Made by a program: the position numbers and the translations under genes. Below, piece by piece: positions 43,095-52,189 of a DNA stretch of 64,000 nt. The stretch's first letter is position 1, and each line of letters opens with the position of its first letter. The notes below the pieces were generated by a model, which was not told the origin of the DNA, made no database searches, and saw only the letters and a list, made by a program, of their open reading frames with translations. The stretch spans positions 1,488,001 through 1,552,000 of the forward strand of contig NZ_CP053941.1 in assembly GCF_013267195.1 (NCBI RefSeq), given 5' to 3'. Source of the stretch: Halorubrum salinarum (GTDB lineage: Archaea; Halobacteriota; Halobacteria; Halobacteriales; Haloferacaceae).

Positions 43095-45143
43095 TCACTC
43101 CTCGGTCTCGGGCAGCGTCCGCCCCGCGCGGTGCTCGGAGATGATCCGGTCGATCCGCTCGGCCTTCTCGTCGCGGCGGCGCTCGGCGGCCCGCTCCTCC
43201 CACTCGTCGACGGCCTCGACGAGGGCCTCCTCGCTCGCGACCGCCAGCTCGTCCACCTCGCGGACCGGCACCGCGTCCGCGGGCACCACCGGAACCCCGC
43301 GCTCGAACAGCACCTCGTCGGCCACGTCCGAGAGGTTCCCCTCGCCGCGGATCACGGCGCGGGGCTCCGCCTCGGCGAGCCGCTCCGCGGTCCGGCGGCC
43401 CGCCCCGGAGGCGTCCCGGAGGAACACCACGTCGCCGGCGACGAGCCCGTACGCCTCGTCGGCGGCGTCGAGCGCGTCGAGCGTGAACTGCTCGACGACC
43501 TTCACGCTCACGAGGCCCTGCCCCTCGGCGACGTCGCCGAAGTTCGAGTGGTCGAGCCGCCACAGCTCCTTCAGCGTCTCCACCTTCCGTTCGAGGTCCT
43601 CGACGCGCTCGCGGGCCTCGTCGCGCTCGCGCTCCAGCCGGTCCGTCTCGCGTTCGAGCCGCGAGACCGCCCGCCGCGTGCGGGCCTCGATGCGCTCCTC
43701 GCGTTTCGCCTCCTCCAACTCCGACTCCAGCTCAGCGATCTGGTCGTCGCGCTCGTCGAGGTCGTCCTCCAGCGACTCGGCGTGAGACTCCAGCCGGTCG
43801 ACGCGCTCGCGGAGCCGGCGGATCGTCTCCTCCTCCTCGGTGCGCTCCGGCTCCGTGGGGTCCGTCTCCGCCTCGTCGCCCCCGTCGTCTCCGTCGCCGT
43901 CGTCCTCGCTCAGGTCCTCGATGACGGCCTCAACCGACGAGCCGCCGGCGACGACGCCGGCGATCACCGCCTCGCGGTCGAGCCGCGGCGGCGTCTTCGC
44001 CGCGATCCGCTCGAACTGGTCCTCGTGGTCGTCGTAGGCGTACAGCGCGGCGGCGAGCGCGTCGCGCTCGTGGTCGTTGTCGTAGCTCGCCTCGCGGGTG
44101 CGGTGGAGCTTCTCGTCGACCGGGAGGTCCGTCGTGGGGCGCCACCCGGCGGCGTCGAACGAGCGCCGGAACTTCTCGACGGTCTCCGGCATCGGCTCCA
44201 CGTCGGCGGCGACGATGATCGGCCGCCCCTGCTCGACGATCCACTCGGTCACCTCGGCGGTGTCGCCGGTGCGCGAGGAGTACAGCGCGTGGACGGTGCC
44301 GTCGAGGCCGACGACCGCGGCCGCGGTGGTGGTGCCGGGGTCGATGCCGACGATGACGCGGTCGCGCCGCTTGACGAGGGGCTCGTACTCGATGCCGTCG
44401 CGGCGCTCGCGCTCGACCTCGACGCGCACGTCACCGGCCCGCGAGTCCGAGACGGGGATGTCCTCCGGGCGGGCCTCGACGGTGAACGTCGCGTTCGCGT
44501 AGCCGCCGTACTTCTCGGTCACGTCGCGCTCGAAGTCGAGGTTCGCCTCGTTCAGCTTCGACTGGACCTGCCGCGTCCGCTTCCGGACGTTGCCGTGAAT
44601 TCGCCGGGTGTAGCGGTCCTGACTCCACCCGCCCTTGCCCGTCGAGCGGCCGCGGGACACCTTCACCGTCGTCTCGTCGGTGAAGGCGGTCACCTCGTGG
44701 CCGACGTTGGCCGCGGCGAGCCGCGCGGCCGCCTCCGCCTCCTTCATCGGCTCCTTCCCGTAGGGGATCCCGTGCCGGGAGGCGACCCGCGAGAGCGGCT
44801 CCGGGCGCTCGGCGCCGGTCACCTGGACCAGCCGCGTCCCGTCCGGTAGCGACCGGAGGAAGCCGACCAGCTCGTTCTTGTCGGCCGCCAGCTCGTAGGC
44901 GTTGTCGGTGGCGACGTAGAGGGGCTCGCGGTCGTCGATCAGCCGGCAGAGCTTCCGGAAGGAGACCACGTCGCGGGTGACCCGGGCCATCGGCCCGTCC
45001 GCGTCCGGGGCGTCCGGGTCGTCCTCGTCGACGGGGTCGAGGATGACGAGCGCGTAGGAGGGGCTGTCGCCGCGGACGTCGCCGCTGTGGACGTCGACGC
45101 CGAACACCGGCCGGTCGCGGGCGCGGATGGTCCGGGTTGTCAC
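43095..45143 (-). CDS. DUF460 protein with RNase-H/RuvC-like fold and coiled coil
   Basis: 682-residue protein of the COG2433 type. The first part (about 1-200) and the RNase-H-like core (about 240-390, opening VIVGIDPGTTTAAAVVGLDG with the typical first acidic residue) suggest a nuclease or resolvase-like fold. The segment NDHERDALAAALYAY resembles the last active-site helix. A long charged coiled coil (about 430-540) and a C-terminal domain follow. Biological role is not established. The GTG at 45143 is preferred because a TATA box at 45168-45175 lies 28 nt before it, so codons upstream would lie outside the message. Confidence 0.82.
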   Translation of the reverse strand: MTTRTIRARDRPVFGVDVHSGDVRGDSPSYALVILDPVDEDDPDAPDADGPMARVTRDVVSFRKLCRLIDDREPLYVATDNAYELAADKNELVGFLRSLPDGTRLVQVTGAERPEPLSRVASRHGIPYGKEPMKEAEAAARLAAANVGHEVTAFTDETTVKVSRGRSTGKGGWSQDRYTRRIHGNVRKRTRQVQSKLNEANLDFERDVTEKYGGYANATFTVEARPEDIPVSDSRAGDVRVEVERERRDGIEYEPLVKRRDRVIVGIDPGTTTAAAVVGLDGTVHALYSSRTGDTAEVTEWIVEQGRPIIVAADVEPMPETVEKFRRSFDAAGWRPTTDLPVDEKLHRTREASYDNDHERDALAAALYAYDDHEDQFERIAAKTPPRLDREAVIAGVVAGGSSVEAVIEDLSEDDGDGDDGGDEAETDPTEPERTEEEETIRRLRERVDRLESHAESLEDDLDERDDQIAELESELEEAKREERIEARTRRAVSRLERETDRLERERDEARERVEDLERKVETLKELWRLDHSNFGDVAEGQGLVSVKVVEQFTLDALDAADEAYGLVAGDVVFLRDASGAGRRTAERLAEAEPRAVIRGEGNLSDVADEVLFERGVPVVPADAVPVREVDELAVASEEALVEAVDEWEERAAERRRDEKAERIDRIISEHRAGRTLPETEE

Positions 45144-45167
45144 GTACCGAGGTAGGTCGTTGCCGCG

Positions 45168-45175
45168 TATATACC
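45168..45175 (-). promoter_or_regulatory. TATA element of the DUF460 gene
   Basis: The palindromic GTATATAC, 28 nt before the GTG at 45143, decides the start of this gene. Confidence 0.55.
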
Positions 45176-45219
45176 CCACGCCGAGGGGGTGCGGCCGACC
45201 GCTGCCGGGGAGCGATCGG

Positions 45220-46404
45220 TCAGAGGATCCGCGGCTCGTCGCCGGCCCCCCGCCGCCGGCCGCTGATGACCCCGGGCGTCCCGCCGGTCTGGATGATGTT
45301 GAACGCGGTCATCAGGTCGGACCGGGAGATGAGCCCGACGAGCGCGCCGTCGGCGTCGACGACCGGGAGGCGCCCGACGCCGTGCTCTTGCATGGTCTGG
45401 AGCGCGGTCAGGGCGTCGGCGTTCGGGTCGGCGGCGACGAGGTCGGTCGCCATCACGTCGTCGACGCGGTAGGCGTCGCGCTCCACCTCGCGGACCGACC
45501 GCGCGTCTTCGAGGGTCACCATCCCGACGAGGTCGTCGCCGTCGAGGACCGGGTACCCCGTGTGGCGCTCCTCGAACATCCGGCTCATCAGGTCGGCGAC
45601 GGAGGTGTCCTCCGTCACCGTGTGGAGGTCCTCGCGGGGCGTCATCACGTCGGTGACGCTGACGCCCTCGAAGGCGGCCTTCAGGGTCGTCTGCTGGGCC
45701 TCGCCGGAGGCGGCGATGTAGACGAAGAAGGCGAGGACGATGAGCAGCAGCTGGAAGGTGAACAGGCCGATGATCCCCATCAGGAACGCGAACACCTTCC
45801 CCACGGCGGCGGCCCGCTGGGTCGCCTGCGCGTGCGGCTGGTTCCGCGCGAGCAGCGCCCGGAGGACCCGGCCGCCGTCCATCGGGAACGCGGGGAGCAT
45901 GTTGAACACCGCGAGCACGACGTTCAACAGCGCGAGGTAGCCGAACACGAAGAGGACGGCGTTCGAGCCCATCGGCGCGACGAGGACGACGGCGTAGCAG
46001 GCCACCCCGACCGCGACGCTGACGAGCGGGCCGGCGATCGCGATCCAGAACTCGTGTTTCCAGTCCTCGGGGAACTCGGCGAAGCTGGCGAGGCCGCCGA
46101 GCAGCCACAGGGTGATCGACTCGATCTCGTAGCCGTACCGCATGGCGACGAGCGAGTGGCCGAACTCGTGGAGCAGCACGCCCACGAACAGCCCCACTGC
46201 GGCCGACAGCCCGAGGATCCACGGCGTGGTCCCGGTCGCGACCGCGGCCGTGTCGATGCCGAGCCCGGCGACCTCGTTCATCACCTCCGCGATGGTACTC
46301 ACTTCTCCCCCGATGAGGTACGCGAACAGCGGCAAAACGAGCAAGAACGTCCAGTTGAGGCGGATCGGAATCCCGAACGCGCTCCCGATCTTGATTCCAC
46401 GCAT
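45220..46404 (-). CDS. site-2 protease family membrane metalloprotease with CBS pair
   Basis: 394-residue M50 protein of the SpoIVFB/Rip3-like group. About six membrane helices carry the zinc motif HEFGH (in LLHEFGHSLVAMRYG, about 79-93) and the second motif NMLPAFPMDGGRVLRAL with the third ligand Asp. After residue 245 come two CBS domains (about 248-305 and 315-370), which in relatives bind adenine nucleotides and control activity. It cleaves membrane-embedded substrates such as anti-sigma-like factors; the archaeal substrate is unknown. The ATG at 46404 is immediately followed by the first conserved motif MRGIKIGSAFGIPI. Confidence 0.9.
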   Translation of the reverse strand: MRGIKIGSAFGIPIRLNWTFLLVLPLFAYLIGGEVSTIAEVMNEVAGLGIDTAAVATGTTPWILGLSAAVGLFVGVLLHEFGHSLVAMRYGYEIESITLWLLGGLASFAEFPEDWKHEFWIAIAGPLVSVAVGVACYAVVLVAPMGSNAVLFVFGYLALLNVVLAVFNMLPAFPMDGGRVLRALLARNQPHAQATQRAAAVGKVFAFLMGIIGLFTFQLLLIVLAFFVYIAASGEAQQTTLKAAFEGVSVTDVMTPREDLHTVTEDTSVADLMSRMFEERHTGYPVLDGDDLVGMVTLEDARSVREVERDAYRVDDVMATDLVAADPNADALTALQTMQEHGVGRLPVVDADGALVGLISRSDLMTAFNIIQTGGTPGVISGRRRGAGDEPRIL

Positions 46405-46426
46405 ACCCTCGGGTTCGGTCGGTGGT

Positions 46427-46493
46427 CGGTTAAGTCACCGGGTCCGTGCGGTGATGGGTTATCTCACCGGGTCCGTGCGGTGATCGGTTAAGT
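46427..46493 (+). repeat. tandem 29-bp repeat carrying promoter elements
   Basis: Positions 46427-46484 are two copies of a 29-bp unit, and a third partial copy (46485-46493) follows. Each unit begins with a TATA-like block (CGGTTAAGT at 46427, GGGTTATCT at 46456, CGGTTAAGT at 46485) and continues with TCACCGGGTCCGTGCGGTGAT (exact in 46435-46455 and 46464-46484). The last TATA-like block is about 30 nt before the cupin ATG at 46518. The repeat also contains the dyad TCACCG..CGGTGA. Confidence 0.7.
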
Positions 46494-46517
46494 GCCCCCC
46501 GCCCGTCACGGACGCCC

Positions 46518-46898
46518 ATGAGCGACACAGGCGATCCCGAGGCGGTCGTGAAACGCGCCGACGCGGTCGCGTCCGAGCCGGTCGACGCCGCCGAGGGGCT
46601 CTCGAAGGCCGTCCTCCTCGACGAGTCCGACGGCGCCCCGAACTTCGCGATGCGCCGCTTCGAACTCGCGGCGGGCGCCGAGGTCCCGCGCCACACCAAC
46701 GCGGTCGAACACGAGCAGTACGTCCTTTCCGGCGAGTACGTCGTCGGGATCGGCGACGAGGAGCATCGGGTGTCGCCGGGCGACGCCCTCCTCATCCCCG
46801 CGGGCGTCGAACACTGGTACCGGAACGCGGGCGACGAGCCGGGCGCGTTCATCTGTGCGGTGCCGAACGGGGACGACACCATCGAGCTCGTCGAGTAA
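46518..46898 (+). CDS. cupin-domain protein
   Basis: 126-residue single-domain cupin. The first cupin motif reads PRHTNAVEHEQYVLSGEY, with His, His and Glu as likely metal ligands. The second reads SPGDALLIPAGVEHWYRN with the fourth ligand His. Small cupins of this kind bind a divalent metal and act as isomerases, dioxygenases or ligand sensors; nothing narrows the choice here. It is expressed from the repeated promoter region just upstream and convergent with the deacylase gene. Confidence 0.85.
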   Translation: MSDTGDPEAVVKRADAVASEPVDAAEGLSKAVLLDESDGAPNFAMRRFELAAGAEVPRHTNAVEHEQYVLSGEYVVGIGDEEHRVSPGDALLIPAGVEHWYRNAGDEPGAFICAVPNGDDTIELVE

Positions 46899-46935
46899 GG
46901 AGGCGAGGCCGGCCGCGCTCGACGCGGCGGGTCGA

Positions 46936-47739
46936 CTACTCCAGGGTGCCGACCCGGTCGGCGACGTAGCCGAACTGGTCGCGGTAGCCGTTCGGCGACA
47001 GCAGCACGGGGTAGAAGGGCTCGTCGGCGAGCAGCGGCTCGCCGTCGGCGGCCGCGAACCGCTCGCCGGACTCGACGCGCTCGAAGTTGCGCGCGAACAC
47101 CTCGTACGCCTCCGCGTCGGGCTTCGGGATCCGCTCGCGGAGCCGGAACACGGACACGTCCTCGCGGCCGCCGGCGTCGAGCACGTCGTCGGCGCCGGGC
47201 GCGGAGATGGCGCCGGTCGCCGCGAGGAACGCGCGGGCGAGCCAGTAGGCGTTGTCGGCGGCGCCCTCGGAGCCCTGGAGCCCGGCCTCCACTTCGAGCG
47301 TGTGCGGGTGCTCGATCAGCCGGCCCTCGGTGAACGCGTCGGTCTGGATCACGGCGTCGACGGGGAGGTGCGGCGCGACCGCGCGGGTCACCTCGTCCAT
47401 CGAGTCGATGACGGCGAACGGCTCGGCGTACGACTGCGTCGAGTGGATCGCGAGGGTGGTACACCCCGCCAGCGCGTCGACGAGGTCGGCCGCGAGGCGC
47501 ACCTCGTGGGCCGCCGCGTCGCGGTTGCCCGGGAACGACCGGTTGAGGTCGGCGTCGAGGTACCGCTCGCCGGCGTCGAGCGCCGCCTCGTTGGCGACGA
47601 TCAGTCGCACCGGACGCTCGGGGGCGAGGTCCGCGTCGAGCAGGCGCTCGACGGCGCGGGCGCCGCAGGGCTCGTCGCCGTGGATCGCGCCGACCACGGC
47701 GACCTCGGGCTCCCCGTCGCCCAGGTCGTGAATCTCCAT
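46936..47739 (-). CDS. succinylglutamate desuccinylase/aspartoacylase family deacylase
   Basis: 267-residue zinc hydrolase of the M14-related AstE/AspA family. The zinc motif H-x-x-E is in GAIHGDEPCG (about 18-27), substrate carboxylate binding in DLNRSFPG (about 64-71), the third zinc ligand His in AIHSTQSYAEPF, and the catalytic Glu in HTLEVEAGLQG. It would hydrolyse an N-acyl amino acid in the cytoplasm. The acyl group and amino acid are unknown, and no arginine-succinylation genes lie nearby. Confidence 0.82.
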   Translation of the reverse strand: MEIHDLGDGEPEVAVVGAIHGDEPCGARAVERLLDADLAPERPVRLIVANEAALDAGERYLDADLNRSFPGNRDAAAHEVRLAADLVDALAGCTTLAIHSTQSYAEPFAVIDSMDEVTRAVAPHLPVDAVIQTDAFTEGRLIEHPHTLEVEAGLQGSEGAADNAYWLARAFLAATGAISAPGADDVLDAGGREDVSVFRLRERIPKPDAEAYEVFARNFERVESGERFAAADGEPLLADEPFYPVLLSPNGYRDQFGYVADRVGTLE

Positions 47740-47826
47740 ACGATTCCCAGGCGGGCGGCGGATAAGTGGCGTTCGGATCGGCGGCGGCCGCGGCCGCGAG
47801 CCCTCGCCGGCGTCGCCGGCCCGCCC

Positions 47827-48378
47827 TCAGTGCCCCTCGTCGACGCGCTCCGCGTACTCGTAGTCCGCGGGGTACGCCGGCGGGCGAGCGTCGTCGAGGG
47901 CGATCCGCCAGCCGTCGACCGCGCTCGGGTCGTCGAGCGCGGCGCGGAGGGTCTCCCGGACGTCCGCGACGTCGACGCCGTAGAAGTCGCTCGGGACGCC
48001 GTCGAGGTACTGGAGGGCCGTCTCGAACAGCGACCGCATCCCCGCGTCGTTGCCGAAGTCGACGCGCTTGTACGCGCCGGCGGCGACCTGGACCATCCCG
48101 TGGAGGAAGGCGCTCTCCGCGGTGCCGCGGCCGTAGTTGTACCACTCGTCCTCGAAGCAGTCGTGGCTCTCGTGGTAGGCGCCGTCGTTGAACAGCCGGA
48201 CCCCGTGTTCGGTCGCGCGCCGGAGCGTCGCGTGCTCCCAGTACCCCCCGACGGCCCCCGCGTCGCCCGCGCCGTCCGCCGACGCCTCCCCGTCGCCGGA
48301 CGGCTCGCCGCCCGCGTGCCACCCGGTCGGGTTCCCGAGCGGCGGGGCGACGCCCGGGTCGCGGGTGTGGTCGTCCAT
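47827..48378 (-). CDS. DUF309 family protein
   Basis: 183 residues. The first 50 are a disordered Gly/Ala/Asp-rich extension. The rest is the helical DUF309 domain with the signature [17 protein letters not shown], followed by [19 protein letters not shown] and [13 protein letters not shown]. The conserved His-Glu-His residues suggest a metal or catalytic site, but the family function is unknown. Start at the ATG at 48378. It is divergent from a DMT transporter at about 105 bp. Confidence 0.83.
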   Translation of the reverse strand: MDDHTRDPGVAPPLGNPTGWHAGGEPSGDGEASADGAGDAGAVGGYWEHATLRRATEHGVRLFNDGAYHESHDCFEDEWYNYGRGTAESAFLHGMVQVAAGAYKRVDFGNDAGMRSLFETALQYLDGVPSDFYGVDVADVRETLRAALDDPSAVDGWRIALDDARPPAYPADYEYAERVDEGH

Positions 48379-48483
48379 GTGCGCGGCGTTCTCGCGGCAG
48401 CGACCTAACCGTTTCGCGAGGCCCGGCGCCCGGCGGCACCGGATCGAACCACTCTTTCCGCCGGTCGCGCTCGGGGCGAACGA

Positions 48484-49365
48484 ATGGCCACCGGGCTCCT
48501 CTTCGCCGTCGCCGCCGCGGTCGTCTGGGGCGCGTACCTCTTCGTCCTGAAGCGCGCCTTCTCCGAGTACCCGCCGGCGGCGCTGACGGTGGCGGTCAAC
48601 GCCGCGGCGCTCGGGTGGTTCCTCGCGGGCACCGGGCTCACGGTCGGGTTCGGCGACGCCGCGGCCGGCCTTGCCGGGCTCGCCGTCCCCCGGCGGTTCG
48701 CCGTCGTCGCCGGGACGAGCGTCGCGACGGCGGCGGCGTTCGTCCTCTTCCTGCGCGCCATCGAGGACGGGGCGGTGTCGTACGTCGCGCCGATCAACAA
48801 GGTGATCCCGATGTTCGTCCTCCCGCTGGAGGTCGGGCTGCTCGGCCAGGTGCTGGCGCCGGTCCAGGTCGCCGGGGTCGTCGTCACCACGCTCGCGGTG
48901 TACGTCGCGAACTACGAGCCGGGCAGCTTCTTCGCGCCGCTCGCGCGGGCCGCCCGCTCGCGGCCCGCACAACTGGCGCTCGCGAGCGCGGCCTGCTACG
49001 CCGTCGGCGACGTGGGCAAGCGGGTCGCGCTCCAGGAGCTCGCGATCCCCGGCACGCTCTGGGTGCCGCTGCTGCTCGCCGGCGTCGCGGTCGTGCTGCT
49101 CCCGGCGGCCGTGCGAACCCCGATCGACGCGAGCCGGCGAGACATCCCGAAGTTCCTCGCGGCCGGCGCGCTCGTCGCCGTCGGCGAGCACCTGACCACG
49201 GTCGCGTTCGCGGCGCTGCCCGCGAGCGTCGCCTCGCCGGTGATCAACACGCAGGCGATCGTCGCGGTCGTCCTCGGCGGCGTGCTGCTCGGCGAGCGCC
49301 ACTTCCGGCTCCGGCTCGTCGCGGCCGTCCTCGCGGTGGTCGGCGTCGCCATGATAGCTGGTTGA
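48484..49365 (+). CDS. DMT superfamily (EamA-like) transporter
   Basis: 293-residue membrane protein with ten hydrophobic helices in two repeats (about 1-140 and 155-293). [14 protein letters not shown] opens the first repeat and [14 protein letters not shown] the second; [20 protein letters not shown] is the typical ninth-helix motif. It resembles drug/metabolite exporters and is unrelated in detail to the transporter at 18461-19405. Substrate unknown. Confidence 0.85.
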   Translation: MATGLLFAVAAAVVWGAYLFVLKRAFSEYPPAALTVAVNAAALGWFLAGTGLTVGFGDAAAGLAGLAVPRRFAVVAGTSVATAAAFVLFLRAIEDGAVSYVAPINKVIPMFVLPLEVGLLGQVLAPVQVAGVVVTTLAVYVANYEPGSFFAPLARAARSRPAQLALASAACYAVGDVGKRVALQELAIPGTLWVPLLLAGVAVVLLPAAVRTPIDASRRDIPKFLAAGALVAVGEHLTTVAFAALPASVASPVINTQAIVAVVLGGVLLGERHFRLRLVAAVLAVVGVAMIAG

Positions 49366-49425
49366 CACGCAGAGCGAGCCGTCGGCCACCCGAGAGGACT
49401 TTACCGTTCGCCCCGTAGCGACCGC

Positions 49426-50478
49426 ATGGAACCCCCGTCGGAGTCGAGCCCGATCGACCACGCCGAGTCGATCGTGAACGCCCTCGGCGACGGGGCCTAC
49501 GTCCTCGACGCCGACCGGACCCGGGTGTTCGTCAACGAGCGCCTCCGCGAGGTGACCGGGTTCGACGAGGCCGTCCTCCACGGGAGACACCCGGAGCGGC
49601 TCGTCGAGGAGGGGTACTGGAGCGCGGAGACCGGGGACCGCTACCGGACGGCGGTCGAACGGGTCCTCGACGGCGAGGCGGACGACGAGCGCGTCCAGCT
49701 CACGATGACGCTCGGCGACGGCTGCGAGATGACGGTCGAGACGCGGCTGACCCCCATCGAGGACGACGGGTCGATCGTCGGCGCGGTCGGGGTCATCCGC
49801 GACGTGACGGACCGGGTCGAACGCGAGCGCGAGCTAAAGCGACTCAACGAGCGGCTCGAACGCCTCGCGGGCTTCCTCTCGCACGACCTCCGGAACCCGC
49901 TGTCTGTCGCTCGGGGGTACGTCGACCTCGCGCGCGAGACCGGCGAGACGGAGGGGCTGGCGGCGGCCGAGGACGCGCTCGACCGGATCGAGACGATGAT
50001 CGACGAGGCGCTCGTGATGGCCCGCGAGCCCGAGGAGATCGAGACCGAGGACGCCGCGGTCGACCTCTCCGAGCTCGCGGCCGACTGCCTGGAGTCGGGC
50101 GACTTCGGCGACTGCCCCCCCGACGCCGACCTCGTCGTCGACGAGGCCGGCCCCGTCACCGGCGACCCGACGCTGCTCCGGCGCGCCGTCGGCAACCTGA
50201 TCGGCAACGCCTTCGACCACGGCGGCGACGCGCCGACGGTCCGAGTCGGAGTCGACGACCGGGGGATCTACGTGGCCGACGACGGACCGGGCCTTCCGGA
50301 CGACCAGGGCGACCGCGCGGCGCTGACCGACTTCGGCGTCTCGCCGGACGGCGGCACCGGGATCGGGCTCGCCATCGTCGAGCGCGTCGCGGCCGCGCAC
50401 GGCTGGACGCTCGAAATCGACGAGTCGGCAGCGGGCGGGTTCCGCGCGACGCTGGTCGGCGCGGAACCGACGGCGTAA
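49426..50478 (+). CDS. PAS-domain sensor histidine kinase
   Basis: 350-residue soluble kinase. A single PAS domain (about 8-130), a short linker helix, the phosphoacceptor His153 in [16 protein letters not shown], and a HATPase domain with N-box [16 protein letters not shown]1 [10 protein letters not shown] and G2 [11 protein letters not shown]. It lacks transmembrane helices and a receiver domain. A TATA element (GACTTTACCG, about 49398-49407) precedes the ATG at leaderless distance. The response regulator is not in the neighbourhood. Confidence 0.9.
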   Translation: MEPPSESSPIDHAESIVNALGDGAYVLDADRTRVFVNERLREVTGFDEAVLHGRHPERLVEEGYWSAETGDRYRTAVERVLDGEADDERVQLTMTLGDGCEMTVETRLTPIEDDGSIVGAVGVIRDVTDRVERERELKRLNERLERLAGFLSHDLRNPLSVARGYVDLARETGETEGLAAAEDALDRIETMIDEALVMAREPEEIETEDAAVDLSELAADCLESGDFGDCPPDADLVVDEAGPVTGDPTLLRRAVGNLIGNAFDHGGDAPTVRVGVDDRGIYVADDGPGLPDDQGDRAALTDFGVSPDGGTGIGLAIVERVAAAHGWTLEIDESAAGGFRATLVGAEPTA

Positions 50479-50508
50479 AGAAGGCGCCCATCCAACGCCA
50501 GCCCGCGT

Positions 50509-50592
50509 GCGAGGGTAGCCAAGCCCGGAAACGGCGGCGGATTCAAGCTCCGCTCCTGTAGAGGTCCGTGGGTTCAAATCCCTCCCCTCGCA
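50509..50592 (+). tRNA. tRNA-Leu (anticodon CAA)
   Basis: Class II tRNA of 84 nt: acceptor GCGAGGG (50509-50515) pairs with CCCTCGC (50585-50591), D-arm GCC/GGC, anticodon stem GCGGA/TCCGC around TTCAAGC with anticodon CAA (reads TTG), a long variable arm, T-loop TTCAAAT and discriminator A. The T-stem GTGGG/CCCTC contains a T-T mismatch at its second pair. No intron. Confidence 0.93.
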
Positions 50593-50728
50593 TCGCCGGG
50601 GTCCTCCCCCGTGATGCGGAAGGCGCTCTCGGAGCGCTCTTCCCTCGCAAAACTTCACTCGGACCGCTGCCCCGACCAGCCGCGGCCGCGTCGCGTCCTT
50701 CGACTCCGCTCGCTCCGAGCGAGGTGGA

Positions 50729-50737
50729 TTTTTATCC
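50729..50737 (+). promoter_or_regulatory. TATA element of the lipoprotein beta-propeller gene
   Basis: TTTTTATCC about 25 nt before the ATG at 50758; it decides the start over in-frame codons further upstream. Confidence 0.55.
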
Positions 50738-50757
50738 TCACCCCCGAATCGGTCCCT

Positions 50758-52083
50758 ATGAGAGATCGCACGCGCCGCGACTGGCTCCGCGTCGCCGGCG
50801 GGGTCGGCGTCGCCGGCCTCGCCGGGTGTAGCTCGCTCGGCGGCGACTCGCCGGGCGACGGCGACTCGCCCGCCGCCGGCGCCGGGTCGGGATTCGACGA
50901 GGTCGACCTGCCGCTGGACCTCGCCGCCCGACCGCAGTCGTCGGACGGGCTCACGTCGCAGTTCCGACAGGGGCTCCGGAACCACGGCCACATCGACGCG
51001 ACGATACCCGAGAGCGTCGAGGTGCGGTGGTCGGTGCCGGCGAACCGCGGCGAGCACTCCGCCTCGAAGGGCAGCCCGATGCCGACGCCGGCGGGCGACG
51101 TCCTCGTCGCCGACGACACGGGCCGGATCCAGTCGATCGCGGTCGACGGGACGACGAACTGGGCGACTGACCTCTCCGACGCCAAGTGGGGGAGCCACGG
51201 CACCCCCGCGGTCGCCGAGGGGTCGGCGTACGTCGGCACCTACGACGGCGTCGTCTCCGCGGTCTCGGTCGCGACCGGCGAGATCGAGTGGCAGACCGAC
51301 GTCGGCGACGCGGCCGCCGCCAGCCCGACGTACCACGACGGCACGCTGTACCTCGCCGTCGAGTTCACGCCGCCGAGCGGCGCCGCCGTCGCGCTCGACG
51401 CCGAGAGCGGCGAGGAGGTGTGGCGCGACGGCCGGCCGACCGACCACCCGCACTCGACGATCGCGGTCGACCTCGACCGCGACCGCTTCCTGTTCGGCGC
51501 CAACGACGGCCGCGTCTACGCGTGGTCCGTCTCCGACCGCGAGCGCGCGTGGACCTTCGACACCGGCGGCGACGTCAAGGCGCCGATCGCCGTCAGCCGC
51601 GGGATCGCGGTGGTGCCGTCGTGGGCGGGCACCGTCACCGCCGTCGACGTCGCCGACGGCTCCGGGCTCTGGGCGTTCGAGACCGACGAGTCCGTGTCGC
51701 CGTCGGACGAGCCCGACCCGATCCGCACGGGCGGCGTCATGTGCGCGCCGGCGGTCCACGACGAGACGGTGTACGTCGGGAGCCACGACACGAACGTCTA
51801 CGCGATCGACCTGGCGACCGGCGAGGAGCTGTGGTCGACCCCGACGGACGGGTGGATCACCGGGAACGTCACCGTGACGAACGGGCACGTCCTCGTCGGC
51901 TCGTACGACCACCACCTCTACGCGCTCGACCGCGGGGACGGCTCGGTGACCTGGGCGGTCGAGGGCAACGGCGAGGTGACCAGCGCGCCGTTCGTCACCG
52001 ACGACGGGGTCTACTACACCGAGCGCGCCCCGGAGGACACCGACGAGCCCGGCATGTGCTACCGGCTCGCCGCGCCGGAGTGA
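50758..52083 (+). CDS. Tat-exported lipoprotein with PQQ-like beta-propeller
   Basis: 441-residue extracellular protein. The N-terminus has a twin-arginine motif (RRDWLRVAGG) and a lipobox (LAGC) at about residue 21, so it should be exported folded and lipid-anchored. The remainder is a seven- or eight-bladed PQQ-like propeller built from repeats such as TGEIEWQTDVGDAAAASPT, SGEEVWRDG and TGEELWSTPTDGWITG. Such propellers bind polymers or serve as scaffolds; none of the residues needed for PQQ dehydrogenase chemistry is evident. It stands upstream of pyrG with a separate promoter. Confidence 0.85.
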   Translation: MRDRTRRDWLRVAGGVGVAGLAGCSSLGGDSPGDGDSPAAGAGSGFDEVDLPLDLAARPQSSDGLTSQFRQGLRNHGHIDATIPESVEVRWSVPANRGEHSASKGSPMPTPAGDVLVADDTGRIQSIAVDGTTNWATDLSDAKWGSHGTPAVAEGSAYVGTYDGVVSAVSVATGEIEWQTDVGDAAAASPTYHDGTLYLAVEFTPPSGAAVALDAESGEEVWRDGRPTDHPHSTIAVDLDRDRFLFGANDGRVYAWSVSDRERAWTFDTGGDVKAPIAVSRGIAVVPSWAGTVTAVDVADGSGLWAFETDESVSPSDEPDPIRTGGVMCAPAVHDETVYVGSHDTNVYAIDLATGEELWSTPTDGWITGNVTVTNGHVLVGSYDHHLYALDRGDGSVTWAVEGNGEVTSAPFVTDDGVYYTERAPEDTDEPGMCYRLAAPE

Positions 52084-52189
52084 GCCGGCCCCCGTCGGGG
52101 GTCGGGCGGTGCCGCAGCGGACAGTCACGAACGTCCACCCGAAACGGAGGGTCCGAAACGGTTTTGCCGGCGCCTGACGGACGGTCGAT

